Below are positions 38,276-48,646 of a DNA stretch of 64,000 bases, piece after piece. The stretch is from Pseudorhodoferax sp. Leaf267 (lineage in GTDB: Bacteria > Pseudomonadota > Gammaproteobacteria > Burkholderiales > Burkholderiaceae_C): positions 186,001-250,000 of the forward strand of contig NZ_LMMV01000002.1 in the NCBI RefSeq assembly GCF_001422405.1, given 5' to 3'. Made by a program: the position numbers and the translations under genes. The notes under the pieces were generated by a model. That model made no database searches. It was given only the letters and a program-made list of their open reading frames with translations, and was not told the origin of the DNA. Position 1 is the stretch's first letter. The number at the start of each line of letters is the position of its first letter.

Positions 38276-39327
38276 CCTACCTGGCCAAACCCCGGCTGCA
38301 CCACCCCACGCTGGCCGCTAACAAGGTCGGCTACACGCGGCGCGATTACGAGGGCAAGATCTCCACGCTGTGCGCCGGCTGCGGGCATGACTCGATCTCT
38401 GCCGCCATCATCCAGGCCTGCTGGGAGCTGGACGTGGAGCCGCACCGCGTGGCCAAGCTTTCGGGCATCGGCTGCAGCTCCAAGACGCCGGACTATTTCC
38501 TGGGCGCTTCGCATGGCTTCAACACGGTGCACGGCCGCATGCCTTCGGTGCTGACGGGTGCGCAGCTGGCCAACCGCGACCTGCTGTACCTGGGCGTCTC
38601 GGGTGACGGCGATTCGGCGTCGATCGGCCTGGGCCAGTTCGCCCACGCCATGCGGCGCGGCGTGAACATGGTCTACATCGTCGAGAACAACGGCGTCTAC
38701 GGCCTGACCAAGGGGCAGTTCTCGGCCACCGCCGACCAGGGGTCCAAGAGCAAGAAGGGCGTGGTCAACCACGACAACCCGATCGACTTGGTCGGGCTGG
38801 CGCTGCAGTTGGGCGCCACCTACGTGGCGCGCGGTTTCTCGGGCGACAAGGCGCAGCTCGTGCCGCTGATCCGCGGCGCCATCGGCCACCAGGGCGCGGC
38901 CTTCATCGACGTGGTCAGCCCGTGCGTGGCCTTCAACAACCATGCGGGCAGCACCAAGAGCTACGACCATGTGCGCGCGCACAACGAGGCGGTGAACCGC
39001 ATCGACTTCATCGCGCTGGCCGATGAGGTCGAGGCTTCGCCGGCACCTGGCGAACTCGTGACCCTGGCGCAGCCTGATGGCTCGGTGCTGCGGCTGCGCA
39101 AGCTGCGCGAAGGCTACGACCCTACCGACCGCGCCGAGGCCCTGCACCAGGTCGTCGCGCAACAGGCGCGTGGCGAACTGCTGACCGGGTTGCTGTACGC
39201 GAACGATGGTGCCGAGGATCTGCACGCGGCACTGCAGACCAGCCGAGCCCCTTTGAACAGCCTGGGGCCGAAGGACTTGTGCCCCGGCGCCGCGGCACTG
39301 GAGCGGCTGAACGCCACCCTGCGCTGA
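38272..39327 (+). CDS. korB: 2-oxoacid:acceptor oxidoreductase subunit beta (thiamine pyrophosphate binding)
   Basis: This 351-residue subunit has the cysteine pair of the family in LCAGCGHDSISAAI (about residue 39) and the thiamine pyrophosphate motif beginning GDGDSASIG with NNGVYGLTKGQ at its end (about 105-150). With KorA it forms the catalytic core that converts a 2-oxoacid, probably 2-oxoglutarate, to the acyl-CoA. The C-terminal 80 residues are more variable. Its start overlaps the korA stop by four bases, and its stop is three bases from the convergent ferredoxin gene. Confidence 0.9.
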   Translation: MTYLAKPRLHHPTLAANKVGYTRRDYEGKISTLCAGCGHDSISAAIIQACWELDVEPHRVAKLSGIGCSSKTPDYFLGASHGFNTVHGRMPSVLTGAQLANRDLLYLGVSGDGDSASIGLGQFAHAMRRGVNMVYIVENNGVYGLTKGQFSATADQGSKSKKGVVNHDNPIDLVGLALQLGATYVARGFSGDKAQLVPLIRGAIGHQGAAFIDVVSPCVAFNNHAGSTKSYDHVRAHNEAVNRIDFIALADEVEASPAPGELVTLAQPDGSVLRLRKLREGYDPTDRAEALHQVVAQQARGELLTGLLYANDGAEDLHAALQTSRAPLNSLGPKDLCPGAAALERLNATLR

Positions 39328-39330
39328 GGC

Positions 39331-39975
39331 TCAGCCTTCGGTGCGTCGCGCGCGGGCGCGGGCCATCGCGGCCTGCACCGCGGCCCGGCGGGCGGCGGCA
39401 GGATCGTCGGCCAGTGCGGGAGCTTCTGGTTCTGGTGCGCTTGGCGGCTGCGGAGCAGCTTCGTTGTTCAGCCGCTGCTGGTGCAGCGCATAACGCTTGC
39501 GCGCCGCATCGGCCTGCGTGCTGGACCAGGCGGCCCAGCCGCTCAACGTGCCGCTGGCAGGCTCCAGCTGGATGCAATCGACCGGGCAGACCGGGATGCA
39601 GAGTTCGCAGCCGGTGCAATGCGCCTCGACCACGGTGTGCATGAGCTTGTTGGAGCCGATGATCGCGTCCACCGGGCAGGCCTTGATGCACAGAGTGCAG
39701 CCGATGCACCAGTGCTCGTCGATGAAGGCCATCTGGCGCGGTGCTTCCACGCCGAACGCCGCGTCGAGGGGGAGAGGGGGCAGGCCGGTCAACCGCTCCA
39801 GCCGCGCAATACCTTCATGACCCCCAGGGGGGCAGCGGTTGATGGGCGCGTCGCCCGCGGCAATGGCTTGGGCATAGCCTGCGCAGTCCGGGTAGCCGCA
39901 GCGCGTGCACTGCGTCTGCGGCAGCGCCGCGTGGATGCGCTCTGACAGTGCCTGCGAGCGGTCGGCCACGCTCAC
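39331..39975 (-). CDS. Stand-alone RnfB-like ferredoxin
   Basis: This 214-residue soluble protein has the RnfB four-cysteine motif [16 protein letters not shown] (residues 21-36) followed by two 4Fe-4S motifs ([12 protein letters not shown] and [12 protein letters not shown]). The membrane anchor of true RnfB is absent, and no other rnf genes are nearby. It has a long Ala/Pro-rich C-terminus. The GTG start at 39975 overlaps the PHB depolymerase stop (GTGA), so it is translated downstream of phaZ. Being convergent to the korCAB genes, it could be their electron carrier; this is speculative. Confidence 0.85.
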   Translation of the reverse strand: MSVADRSQALSERIHAALPQTQCTRCGYPDCAGYAQAIAAGDAPINRCPPGGHEGIARLERLTGLPPLPLDAAFGVEAPRQMAFIDEHWCIGCTLCIKACPVDAIIGSNKLMHTVVEAHCTGCELCIPVCPVDCIQLEPASGTLSGWAAWSSTQADAARKRYALHQQRLNNEAAPQPPSAPEPEAPALADDPAAARRAAVQAAMARARARRTEG

Positions 39976-41351
39976 GCGCGGGTGACGGCCTTCTTGGCGC
40001 TGCTGGCCGCCTTGGCGCGCGGAGCCTTCACCGGTGCGGCGGCCGCCTTGGATGAGGGGGCGGTCAGGGCCTTCGCCGTGTTCTTGGGCTTGTTGTGCGC
40101 CAGGATGAAGTCGCGCACCTTGGGGTAGACCATGTCGCGCCAACGACGGCCGCTGAAGATGCCGTAGTGGCCTGCGCCCTTGGCTTCGTAGTGCTCGCTG
40201 TGCGCCTTGGGGATGCCGGTGCACAGGTCATGCGCCGCGGCGGTCTGGCCAGAGCCGGAGATGTCATCGAGCTCGCCTTCCACCGTCAGCAGCGCGCAGC
40301 CCGTGATGTCCTGCGGCTGCACGAGTTCCAGAGCGCCCTGGGGGTTCTTGACCTGCCAGGTGCCGCGCACCAGCTTGAAATCCTGGAACACGGTGGCGAT
40401 GGTTTCGAGGTAGTAATCCGCGTCCATGTCGAGCACGGCGTTGTACTCGTCGTAGAACTTGCGGTGCGTCTCTGCGCTCACGTCGTCACCCTGCAGCAGG
40501 TGTTCGAAGTAGTCGTAGTGGCTCTTGGCGTGGTGGTCCGGGTTCATGGCCACGAAGCCGGCGTGCTGCAGGAAGCCAGGGTAGACGCGGCGTCCAGCGC
40601 CCGGGAAGCTCTGGGGCACCGGATAGATCACGTTGTTCTCGAACCACTCGTAGCTCTTGTTCATGGCCAGGTTGTTGACGGCCGTGGGCGACTTGGTCGC
40701 GTCGATCGGGCCGCCCATCATGGTCATGGACAAGGGAAGGCGCTCGCCGCGCGAGGCCATCAGCGAGACGGCGGCCAGCACCGGGACGGTGGGCTGGCAC
40801 ACGCTCATCACATGGCAGTCGCCATAGACCTTCTGGAGATGGCGGATGAAGTCCTGCACGTAGTTGACGTAATCGTCCAAATGGAACTCACCTTGGGACT
40901 GGGGCACCAGGCGCGCGTTCTTCCAGTCGGTGATGTAGACCTTATGGTCGCTGAGCATGGTCTTGACGGTGTCGCGCAGCAATGTCGCGTAGTGGCCGGA
41001 CAGCGGCGCCACGATCAGCACGGCCGGCTGGCCCTTGAGCTTGGCAAGCGTGGCGGCGTCGTCGGTGAAGCGTTTGAAGCGGCGCAGTTCGCAGAAGGGC
41101 TTGTCGATCTCCACGCGCTCGTGGATGGCGATCTCCACCTCGCCCACCTTGACGGTGCGCAGGCCGAAGACCGGCTTTTCGTAGTCCTTGCCGAGCCGGT
41201 ACAGCAGGTCGTAGCCGGCGGCCACGCGTTGTGCGAAGGGGTTCTGCCCCAGTGGAGAATTCGTGTTGCCGAACAGCTTCGAGGCAGCGTTGGCGAACTC
41301 GGCAAACGGCTCCATCAGAGAGCGCTGGGTTTCGTAGATTTGGTACAGCAT
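39972..41351 (-). CDS. phaZ: Intracellular polyhydroxyalkanoate (PHB) depolymerase
   Basis: This 459-residue protein matches the intracellular depolymerase family: [16 protein letters not shown] at the start and [14 protein letters not shown] with nucleophile C185, where other alpha/beta hydrolases use serine; the Ralstonia i-PhaZ uses cysteine likewise. An Asp in EGELDDISG and a His in [10 protein letters not shown] complete the triad. A lysine/alanine-rich tail follows after residue 430, possibly binding granules or nucleic acid. It degrades stored PHB to hydroxybutyrate. The start at 41351 fits the family N-terminus. Confidence 0.92.
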   Translation of the reverse strand: MLYQIYETQRSLMEPFAEFANAASKLFGNTNSPLGQNPFAQRVAAGYDLLYRLGKDYEKPVFGLRTVKVGEVEIAIHERVEIDKPFCELRRFKRFTDDAATLAKLKGQPAVLIVAPLSGHYATLLRDTVKTMLSDHKVYITDWKNARLVPQSQGEFHLDDYVNYVQDFIRHLQKVYGDCHVMSVCQPTVPVLAAVSLMASRGERLPLSMTMMGGPIDATKSPTAVNNLAMNKSYEWFENNVIYPVPQSFPGAGRRVYPGFLQHAGFVAMNPDHHAKSHYDYFEHLLQGDDVSAETHRKFYDEYNAVLDMDADYYLETIATVFQDFKLVRGTWQVKNPQGALELVQPQDITGCALLTVEGELDDISGSGQTAAAHDLCTGIPKAHSEHYEAKGAGHYGIFSGRRWRDMVYPKVRDFILAHNKPKNTAKALTAPSSKAAAAPVKAPRAKAASSAKKAVTRA

Positions 41352-41382
41352 CGCGTCTATGGGCCTGGAGTGGATAGTTATG

Positions 41383-41396
41383 TTGCAGTGCAGCAA
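41383..41396. promoter_or_regulatory. TTGC/GCAA inverted repeat upstream of phaZ
   Basis: TTGCAGTGCAGCAA lies 32 bp upstream of the phaZ start in a 161-bp divergent region. It has TTGC and GCAA arms and a TGCAGTGCAG core resembling GC-spaced TGC/GCA sites reported for PhaR-type repressors of PHA genes. The PhaR link is from general knowledge, not shown here. Confidence 0.35.
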
Positions 41397-41512
41397 TATA
41401 CCAGTTGCGGCCCCTCTTTGCATACGAAGTAACACCAATGCGGTGCGCGGTATCGCACCGTTTTGGCGTCGGCATTGGTCCTACACTGCGCGCCCATGCG
41501 AATTGCACCTTC

Positions 41513-42742
41513 ATGCTGAACGGCCTGTGGCTGGGCTTCTTCCTGACGTCGGCGGCTTGTGCCTTGTGGCGTTGGCTGGTCGGCGGGGAGGCGGCCGTGT
41601 TCGCGGCCATGGTCGAGGCCTTGTTCGCAATGGCCAGGCTGGCTGTCGAGGTCATGGTGTTGTTATTCGGCACGTTGACTTTGTGGCTCGGCTTCTTGCG
41701 CATTGCCGAGCAGGCCGGGCTCGTAGCCTGGCTGGCGCGGTTGCTGGGCCCGCTGCTGTGCCGACTGATGCCCCAAGTGCCGCCCGGCCACCCGGCGCTC
41801 GGGTTGATCACACTGAACTTCGCCGCCAATGCGCTCGGGCTGGACAACGCCGCCACACCCATCGGACTGAAGGCCATGCGCTCGTTGCAGGAGCTCAACC
41901 CCAGTACCACGGTGGCGAGCAATGCGCAGATCCTGTTCCTGGTGCTCAACGCCTCGGCACTGACCTTGCTGCCGGTCAGCATCTTCATGTACCGCGCGCA
42001 GCAGGGCGCGCCAGATCCGACCATGGTGTTCCTGCCCATTCTTCTGGCCAACGCCGCCGGCACGCTGGCGGCCCTGCTTGCGGTGGCCTACGCCCAGCGC
42101 CTGCGGTTGTGGGACCCGGTGGTGCTGGCCTACCTGGTGCCCGGCGCGCTGCTGATGGGCGGCTTCATTGCGCTCCTGGCCGGCTTGTCGGCTACGGCGC
42201 TTGCGGCGCTGTCGTCGCTGCTCGGCAACCTGACCATGTTCGGCCTGGTGATCCTGTTCGTCGTGGCGGGCGCGCTGCGCCGCGTGCCGGTCTACGAATC
42301 CTTTGTCGAGGGCGCGAAAGAGGGCTTCGACGTTGCCAAGAGCTTGCTGCCCTACCTGGTGGCGATGCTGTGCGCCGTTGGCGTGCTGCGCGCCTCGGGA
42401 GCCTTGGAGCTGGTGCTGGACGGCCTGCGCTGGCTGGTCGGGCTGGCCGGTTGGGACACGCGCTTCGTCGACGCCATGCCCACAGCGCTCGTCAAGCCGT
42501 TCTCCGGCAGCGCGGCGCGGGCGCTGCTCATCGAGACCATGAAGACGGAAGGCGTGGACAGCTTTGCGGCCCTGCTGGCCGCGACGGTGCAAGGCAGCAC
42601 CGAGACGACGTTCTACGTGCTGGCGGTGTACTTCGGAGCTGTGGGCATTCAGCGTGCCCGGCACACGGTGGCGTGTGCAGTGATCGCCGATGTGGCCGGC
42701 ATCCTGGCCTCCATCGGCGTGTGCTACTGGTTCTTCGGCTGA
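41513..42742 (+). CDS. SpmA/SpmB-type nucleoside-recognition (Gate) domain membrane protein
   Basis: This 409-residue membrane protein contains about ten hydrophobic segments in two similar halves, the layout of spore maturation proteins SpmA and SpmB fused together. Conserved family segments include LNFAANALGLDNAATPIGL (about residue 100) and VKPFSGSAARAL with GSTETTFYVLAVYFG (about 330-375). The fold is shared with concentrative nucleoside transporters. In non-sporulating proteobacteria its role is unknown. The start at 41513 precedes the first helix. Confidence 0.85.
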   Translation: MLNGLWLGFFLTSAACALWRWLVGGEAAVFAAMVEALFAMARLAVEVMVLLFGTLTLWLGFLRIAEQAGLVAWLARLLGPLLCRLMPQVPPGHPALGLITLNFAANALGLDNAATPIGLKAMRSLQELNPSTTVASNAQILFLVLNASALTLLPVSIFMYRAQQGAPDPTMVFLPILLANAAGTLAALLAVAYAQRLRLWDPVVLAYLVPGALLMGGFIALLAGLSATALAALSSLLGNLTMFGLVILFVVAGALRRVPVYESFVEGAKEGFDVAKSLLPYLVAMLCAVGVLRASGALELVLDGLRWLVGLAGWDTRFVDAMPTALVKPFSGSAARALLIETMKTEGVDSFAALLAATVQGSTETTFYVLAVYFGAVGIQRARHTVACAVIADVAGILASIGVCYWFFG

Positions 42743-42758
42743 ACCGGCAGCGGCTGCA

Positions 42759-43955
42759 TCAGATGACCTTGGCGATCGCGGCGCAGACGTAGTCGATGTT
42801 CTTGCTGTTCAACGCAGCCACGCACATGCGGCCGGTGTCGGTGCCGTAGACGCCGAACTCGTTGCGCAGGCGCACCATCTGGTCCTTGGACAGGCCCGAG
42901 TAGCTGAACATGCCGACCTGCGTCGTGATGAAGCTCATGTCTTGCTCGACGCCCGCGCTCTTGAGCTTGTCGACGAGGGTGCCGCGCATCTGCTTGATGC
43001 GCACGCGCATGGCGGCCAGTTCCTCTTCCCACAGCGCGCGCAGTTCCGGCGTATTCAGCACGGCCGCCACCACGGTGCCGCCGTGGATCGGCGGGTTGCT
43101 GTAGTTGGTGCGGATCATGATCTTGAGCTGGCTCAGCACGCGGCTGGCTTCTTCCTTGTCCTGGCATAGCACCGACAGCGCGCCGACGCGTTCGCCGTAC
43201 AGGCTGAAGCTCTTGCTGAACGAGGTCGACACGAAGAACGACAGGCCGGCAGCCACACACTTGGCGACGGCGGCGCCGTCTTCCTGGATGCCTTCGCCGA
43301 AACCCTGGTAGGCCATGTCCAGGAAGGGCACGAGCTCGCCGCTCTTGAGCACGGCGATGACCTGGTCCCACTGCGCGGACGTCAGTTCGTACCCCGTCGG
43401 GTTGTGGCAGCAGGCATGCAGCACGATCACTGTGCCGGGCGCCGCGGCCTTCAGGTCGGCCAGCATGCCGTCGAAGTTCACGCCTCGGCGCGCCGGGTCG
43501 TAGTAGGCGTAGGTTTCCACGACAAAGCCGGCCTGCGTGAACAGCGCGCGGTGGTTCTCCCAGCTCGGGTCGCTGATCAGCACCTTGGCACCGGGCTTCA
43601 GGTGCTTGATGAAGTCCGCGCCGATCTTCAGGCCGCCCGTGCCACCGATGGCCTGGATGGTTGCCACGCGGCCGCTCTTGACAGGCTCGCTGTCGGCCCC
43701 AAATACCAGGTTCTTCACTGCGCTGTCATAGGCGGCGATACCGTCGATCGGCAGGTAGCCGCGGGCCTTGGGCGCCTCCATCATGGCCTTTTCAGCCTGT
43801 TGCACGCATTTCAGCAAGGGCAGCTTGCCGTTGTCGTCGTAATACACGCCCACGCCAAGGTTGACCTTGTTGGGGTTGGTGTCGGCGGCGAACTGCTCGT
43901 TGAGGCCCAGGATCGGGTCGCGCGGTGCCATCTCGACGGCGGTGAACAAAGACAT
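42759..43955 (-). CDS. tyrB: Aromatic/aspartate amino acid aminotransferase
   Basis: This 398-residue fold-type I PLP enzyme matches class I aspartate/tyrosine aminotransferases (MSLFTAVEMAPRDPILGLNE start). The PLP lysine is in STSFSKSFSLYGERVG (about residue 246), the carboxylate-binding Arg is near residue 374 (TDTGRMCVAAL), and HACCHNPTG provides the PLP-ring Asn. It transfers amino groups between aspartate or aromatic amino acids and 2-oxoglutarate. Distinguishing tyrB from aspC is not possible by eye. It is divergent from uvrB. Confidence 0.9.
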   Translation of the reverse strand: MSLFTAVEMAPRDPILGLNEQFAADTNPNKVNLGVGVYYDDNGKLPLLKCVQQAEKAMMEAPKARGYLPIDGIAAYDSAVKNLVFGADSEPVKSGRVATIQAIGGTGGLKIGADFIKHLKPGAKVLISDPSWENHRALFTQAGFVVETYAYYDPARRGVNFDGMLADLKAAAPGTVIVLHACCHNPTGYELTSAQWDQVIAVLKSGELVPFLDMAYQGFGEGIQEDGAAVAKCVAAGLSFFVSTSFSKSFSLYGERVGALSVLCQDKEEASRVLSQLKIMIRTNYSNPPIHGGTVVAAVLNTPELRALWEEELAAMRVRIKQMRGTLVDKLKSAGVEQDMSFITTQVGMFSYSGLSKDQMVRLRNEFGVYGTDTGRMCVAALNSKNIDYVCAAIAKVI

Positions 43956-44095
43956 GAGGGTTCCTGAAGAGGGTTGTCGCTAGCAGGGAAAGCCGGGCTG
44001 CGCTAGCCTATCGGGTTGCCCCCAGTTGATTTCGCGGGGGCCGGCCACGGCCATGCACCAAATTTTAAGCACTACTGTCACACGATCGGATTCCC

Positions 44096-46189
44096 ATGTC
44101 AGAAGTACTGGCCTCGCCACCGGAAGAGAAGAAGGGCGAATTCATCCGCTTTCCTGACTCGCCGTTTGAGCTGTTCATGCCCTACCCGCCTGCGGGTGAC
44201 CAACCCGAGGCGATCCGCCAGTTGGTCGAAGGTGTGCGCGACGGCGAGGTCTACCAGACCCTGCTCGGCGTGACGGGATCGGGCAAGACGTTCACCATGG
44301 CCAATGTCGTGGCCCGCCTGGGCAGGCCGGCCATCGTGTTCGCGCCCAACAAGACGCTGGCCGCGCAGCTGTACAGCGAGTTCCGCGAGTTCTTCCCGAA
44401 CAACGCGGTCGAGTACTTCGTCAGCTACTACGACTACTACCAACCTGAGGCCTATGTGCCCCAGCGCGACCTGTTCATCGAGAAGGACTCGGCGATCAAC
44501 GAGCACATCGAGCAGATGCGCCTGTCGTGTACCAAGAGCATCTTGGAGCGGCGCGACGTGCTGATCGTGGCCACGGTGTCGGCGATCTACGGCATCGGCG
44601 AGCCCGAGAGCTACCACCGCATGATCATGACGCTGCGCACTGGTGACAAGCTGGGCCAGCGCGACGTGATCGCGCAGCTGATCCGCATGCAGTACCAGCG
44701 CAACGACCAGGAGTTCTCGCGCGGCAAGTTCCGCGTGCGCGGCGACACGATCGACGTGTTCCCGGCCGAGCATTCCGAGGTGGCGATCCGCATCGAGCTG
44801 TTCGACGACGAGATCGAGGCGCTGCTGCTGTTCGACCCGCTGACCGGGCGCATCAAGCAGAAGATCCCGCGCTTCACGGTCTACCCCAGCAGCCACTACG
44901 TCACGCCGCGGGACAAGGTGCTGTCCGCTGTCGAGACCATCAAGATCGAGCTGGCCGAGCGGCTCAAGGAGTTGGTCGGCATGGGCAAGCTGGTCGAGGC
45001 GCAGCGGCTGGAGCAGCGCACGCGCTTCGACCTGGAGATGCTCAGCGAGGTCGGCCACTGCAAGGGCATCGAGAACTACACGCGGCACCTGTCGGGCGCC
45101 GCGCCGGGCAGCCCGCCGTCCACGCTGACCGATTACATGCCCAAGGACGCCGTGATGTTCCTGGACGAAAGCCACGTGCTGATCGGCCAGTTGGGCGCCA
45201 TGTACAACGGCGACCGATCGCGCAAGACGACGCTCGTGGAGTACGGCTTTCGCCTGCCCAGCGCGCTGGACAACCGGCCGCTCAAGTTCGAGGAGTTCGA
45301 GCGCCGCATGCGGCAGGCGATCTTCGTGTCGGCCACGCCGGCCGACTGGGAAAAGGCGCATGCCGGCCAGGTCGTCGAGCAGGTCGTGCGGCCGACGGGC
45401 CTGGTCGACCCCGAGGTCGAGGTGCGCCCGGCCGTGCATCAGGTCGACGACGTGTTGCAGGAGATCCGCCTGCGCGTGGAGCGCAACGAGCGCGTGCTGA
45501 TCACCACGCTGACCAAGCGCATGGCCGAGCAGTTGACGGACTACCTGGCCGACAACGGCGTCAAGGTGCGTTACCTGCACTCGGACATCGACACCGTGGA
45601 ACGTGTGGAGATCCTGCGCGACCTGCGGCTGGGCAGCTTCGACGTGCTGGTGGGGATCAACCTGCTACGCGAAGGGCTGGACATTCCCGAGGTGTCGCTG
45701 GTGGCCATCCTGGATGCGGACAAGGAAGGCTTCCTGCGCTCTGAGCGCTCGCTGATCCAGACCATCGGCCGCGCCGCGCGCAACCTGCAGGGTCGGGCCA
45801 TCCTGTACGCCGACCGCATCACGGACTCCATGCAGCGCGCCATCGCCGAGACCGAGCGGCGCCGCACCAAGCAGGTGGCACACAACCTGGCGCAGGGCAT
45901 CACGCCGCGCAGCATCGTCAAGCAGGTGCGCGACCTGATCGACGGCGTCTACAGCGAAAAGAGCGGCAAGGAGGCCGAGCGCCTGGAGCAGGCTGCCATG
46001 CAGCGCGCCAAGGTCGAGGACATGAGCGAGCGGGACGTGGCGCGCGAAATCAAGCGTCTGGAAAAGCTCATGCTGGAACACGCGCGCAACCTGGAGTTCG
46101 AAAAGGCGGCTCGCGTGCGTGACCAATTGACGCAGCTCAAGGCCCAGGCCTTCGGCGCGGCCGGCGGCGACCACGTTCCCCCGGTGTAG
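44096..46189 (+). CDS. uvrB: Excinuclease ABC subunit B
   Basis: This 697-residue DNA helicase-like protein has Walker A GVTGSGKT (residues 58-65), the beta-hairpin [12 protein letters not shown] at about 107, motif TDYMPKD, helicase motif QTIGRAARN and a C-terminal UVR domain ([20 protein letters not shown]) that binds UvrC. It verifies damage during nucleotide excision repair. The ATG at 44096 matches the family N-terminus. I see no obvious LexA box in the 140-bp upstream gap. Confidence 0.97.
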   Translation: MSEVLASPPEEKKGEFIRFPDSPFELFMPYPPAGDQPEAIRQLVEGVRDGEVYQTLLGVTGSGKTFTMANVVARLGRPAIVFAPNKTLAAQLYSEFREFFPNNAVEYFVSYYDYYQPEAYVPQRDLFIEKDSAINEHIEQMRLSCTKSILERRDVLIVATVSAIYGIGEPESYHRMIMTLRTGDKLGQRDVIAQLIRMQYQRNDQEFSRGKFRVRGDTIDVFPAEHSEVAIRIELFDDEIEALLLFDPLTGRIKQKIPRFTVYPSSHYVTPRDKVLSAVETIKIELAERLKELVGMGKLVEAQRLEQRTRFDLEMLSEVGHCKGIENYTRHLSGAAPGSPPSTLTDYMPKDAVMFLDESHVLIGQLGAMYNGDRSRKTTLVEYGFRLPSALDNRPLKFEEFERRMRQAIFVSATPADWEKAHAGQVVEQVVRPTGLVDPEVEVRPAVHQVDDVLQEIRLRVERNERVLITTLTKRMAEQLTDYLADNGVKVRYLHSDIDTVERVEILRDLRLGSFDVLVGINLLREGLDIPEVSLVAILDADKEGFLRSERSLIQTIGRAARNLQGRAILYADRITDSMQRAIAETERRRTKQVAHNLAQGITPRSIVKQVRDLIDGVYSEKSGKEAERLEQAAMQRAKVEDMSERDVAREIKRLEKLMLEHARNLEFEKAARVRDQLTQLKAQAFGAAGGDHVPPV

Positions 46190-46236
46190 TCCGGCTGAGG
46201 GTGGCTTTACCCGAGTGAATCGATAGGGTTTTCTGC

Positions 46237-46262
46237 TATACTTGAGTCAATTCCTCGGGAAC
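46237..46262 (+). promoter_or_regulatory. iscR promoter with overlapping type 1 IscR site
   Basis: TGCTATACT (46234-46242) is an extended -10 element. The 25 bases from 46238 match the E. coli type 1 IscR consensus at about 19 positions, keeping ATAC, TTGA and TCGGG blocks. The site overlaps the -10, so 2Fe-2S-IscR should repress its own operon. The match was counted by eye against the consensus from memory. A leader of about 150 nt follows. Confidence 0.7.
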
Positions 46263-46403
46263 AAACAAGCGCATCAAGAAGTCCATCAGTTGAGGGCTCT
46301 AGCCGCATGCCACAGACAGGCACCAGCAGGTAAAAGCGCGCCGTATAGGGCAATCAGCCCGGATGCGGCTTCAACGGTAGATCAAAGCACAAAGGAGCTT
46401 GCG

Positions 46404-46940
46404 ATGCGTCTCACGACCAAAGGCCGCTTTGCGGTAACCGCCATGATCGATCTGGCCCTGCGCCAGAACAACGGTCCTGTGACGCTGGCAGCCATCAGCC
46501 AACGTCAGCAGATTTCGCTGTCCTATCTCGAGCAGTTGTTCGGCAAGCTGCGCCGCCACGACCTGGTCGAATCGACGCGTGGCCCCGGCGGCGGGTACAC
46601 GCTGGGCCGCAAGGCCGCTGACATCACGGTTGCCGACATCATCGTCTCGGTGGATGAGCCCATCGACGCCACGAATTGCGCAGGCAAGGAGAACTGCCTT
46701 GGTGAGGCCGGCCGCTGCATGACCCACGAGCTGTGGGCTGCTTTGAATGCGCGCATGGTCGAGTTTCTCGACTCCGTCACGCTGCAAAAACTGGTGGACG
46801 AGCAGCTGGCCAAGGGCGTGCAGGTCGAGACGAAGCCCATGATCAAGCGCGCCATTTCCCCAGCGCCTGTGGTCAAGCCCATCCGCATCAACGCGCCCAA
46901 CTCGGTCTTCGCGCTCGGCAACGCGTTTGCCAAGTCCTGA
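46404..46940 (+). CDS. iscR: Fe-S cluster-sensing transcriptional regulator IscR
   Basis: This 178-residue Rrf2-family regulator has a winged helix-turn-helix (MRLTTKGRFAVTAMIDLAL to RGPGGGYTLGR) and the cluster ligands C92, C98 and C105 with H108, matching E. coli IscR. Its C-terminal tail is longer than the cysteine region and ends VFALGNAFAKS. It senses 2Fe-2S supply and represses the isc operon that it heads. AAGGAGC lies 8 nt before the ATG. A type 1 site overlaps the predicted promoter. Confidence 0.96.
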   Translation: MRLTTKGRFAVTAMIDLALRQNNGPVTLAAISQRQQISLSYLEQLFGKLRRHDLVESTRGPGGGYTLGRKAADITVADIIVSVDEPIDATNCAGKENCLGEAGRCMTHELWAALNARMVEFLDSVTLQKLVDEQLAKGVQVETKPMIKRAISPAPVVKPIRINAPNSVFALGNAFAKS

Positions 46941-46980
46941 GCCCCATCTCCTTCGCAGCCAGCCGACTGAAAGCTAGCCA

Positions 46981-48201
46981 ATGTCAAGCACGCCCCACTT
47001 CCCGATTTACATGGACTACAGCGCGACCAATCCCTGCGACGAGCGGGTAGTGGACGCCATGATTCCATGGCTGCGGGAGCATTTCGGCAACCCTGCATCG
47101 CGCAGCCATGCCTGGGGTTGGGAGGCCGAAGCAGCCGTTGAGAAGGCGCGCGAACACGTTGCAACATTGATCGGTGCCGATCCGCGCGAGATCGTCTGGA
47201 CGTCGGGCGCCACCGAGTCCAACAACCTTGCGCTCAAGGGCGCTGCCAATTTCTACAAAGGCAAGGGTCGCCACCTCATCACGGTCAAGACCGAGCACAA
47301 GGCTGTGCTGGACACTTGCCGCGAACTGGAGCGCCAGGGCTTCGAAGTCACGTACCTGGATGTCCAGGAAGACGGCCTGCTGGACCTGGCGGTTTTCGAG
47401 CAGGCGATCCGGCCCGACACCATCCTGGCCAGCGTGATGTTCGTGAACAACGAGATTGGCGTGATCCAGGACATTGCCGCCATTGGCGAGATCTGCCGTG
47501 CCAAGGGCGTCGTGTTCCATGTGGACGCGGCACAGGCCACGGGCCGGGTTGACATCGATCTGGGCACCCTGAAGGTCGACCTGATGAGCCTGACCTCGCA
47601 CAAGACTTATGGCCCCAAGGGCATCGGTGCGTTGTACGTGCGCCGCAAGCCGCGCATCCGCATCGAGGCACAGATGCATGGTGGTGGCCACGAGCGCGGC
47701 ATGCGCTCGGGCACGCTGCCCACGCACCAGATCGTCGGCATGGGCGAGGCCTACCGCATCGCCAAGGCCGAGATGGCCGAAGAGAACAAGCGCATCCGGG
47801 CATTGCATGACCGTATGCTGGCAGGGCTGAGTGACATCGAGCAGGTGTTCGTCAATGGCCATGCCGACCGCCGTGTGCCGCACAACCTGAACATGAGCTT
47901 TAACTTCGTTGAAGGCGAGTCGCTGATCATGGGCATCAAGGGCCTTGCAGTCTCCAGCGGCTCGGCCTGCACGTCTGCCAGCCTGGAGCCCAGCTATGTG
48001 TTGCGCGCGCTGGGCCGCAGCGACGAACTGGCTCACAGCAGCCTGCGCATGACCATCGGTCGCTGGACGACCGAGGCCGACATCGACTACGCGGTGCAGA
48101 CCATCCGCCAGAACGTCGATAAGTTGCGCGCGCTCAGTCCCCTGTGGGAGATGTACCAGGATGGCGTGGACATCGCTTCGATTCAATGGACGGCGCATTG
48201 A
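46981..48201 (+). CDS. iscS: Cysteine desulfurase IscS
   Basis: This 406-residue PLP enzyme has the PLP lysine in [12 protein letters not shown] (about residue 207), SGATESNN early on, and the mobile-loop cysteine in [16 protein letters not shown] (about residue 329). It removes sulfur from cysteine and hands persulfide to IscU. It lies 40 bp after iscR. Length and motifs are those of the housekeeping enzyme. Confidence 0.97.
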   Translation: MSSTPHFPIYMDYSATNPCDERVVDAMIPWLREHFGNPASRSHAWGWEAEAAVEKAREHVATLIGADPREIVWTSGATESNNLALKGAANFYKGKGRHLITVKTEHKAVLDTCRELERQGFEVTYLDVQEDGLLDLAVFEQAIRPDTILASVMFVNNEIGVIQDIAAIGEICRAKGVVFHVDAAQATGRVDIDLGTLKVDLMSLTSHKTYGPKGIGALYVRRKPRIRIEAQMHGGGHERGMRSGTLPTHQIVGMGEAYRIAKAEMAEENKRIRALHDRMLAGLSDIEQVFVNGHADRRVPHNLNMSFNFVEGESLIMGIKGLAVSSGSACTSASLEPSYVLRALGRSDELAHSSLRMTIGRWTTEADIDYAVQTIRQNVDKLRALSPLWEMYQDGVDIASIQWTAH

Positions 48202-48231
48202 CGCCGGCCGACCAGACAGGAGTTGGAAATC

Positions 48232-48645
48232 ATGGCTTATTCTGAAAAAGTTGTTGACCATTACGAGAACCCGCGCAACGTGGGTTCCTTTGAAAAGGGC
48301 GATGAGTCCGTCGGCACCGGCATGGTGGGCGCACCTGCCTGCGGTGACGTGATGAAGTTGCAGATCAAGGTGAATCCCCAGACCGGTGTGATCGAAGACG
48401 CACGCTTCAAGACCTATGGTTGTGGTTCGGCCATTGCCTCGTCGTCGCTCGTGACCGAGTGGGTCAAGGGCAAGACGCTGGATGAAGCGGCTTCGCTGAA
48501 GAACAGTCAGATCGCTGAAGAATTGGCATTGCCGCCGGTCAAGATCCACTGCTCCATCCTGGCTGAAGACGCTATTAAGGCGGCGGTCGACGACTACCGC
48601 AAGAAGCATGGCGTGGCCGAGGCCGCGCAGACGCAGGTCCACTGA
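48232..48645 (+). CDS. iscU: Fe-S cluster scaffold IscU
   Basis: This 137-residue scaffold has cluster cysteines C37 (APACGD), C64 (YGCGSA) and C107 (IHCS) and the HscA-recognition LPPVK just before the last cysteine. It assembles 2Fe-2S clusters with IscS and releases them through HscA/HscB. The ATG at 48232 gives the conserved [18 protein letters not shown] start; an in-frame ATG three codons earlier is less likely. Confidence 0.97.
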   Translation: MAYSEKVVDHYENPRNVGSFEKGDESVGTGMVGAPACGDVMKLQIKVNPQTGVIEDARFKTYGCGSAIASSSLVTEWVKGKTLDEAASLKNSQIAEELALPPVKIHCSILAEDAIKAAVDDYRKKHGVAEAAQTQVH

Positions 48646-48646
48646 T

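Noticed and set aside
43956-44095. LexA box before uvrB
   Set aside because: No CTGT-N8-ACAG arrangement is present in the gap.
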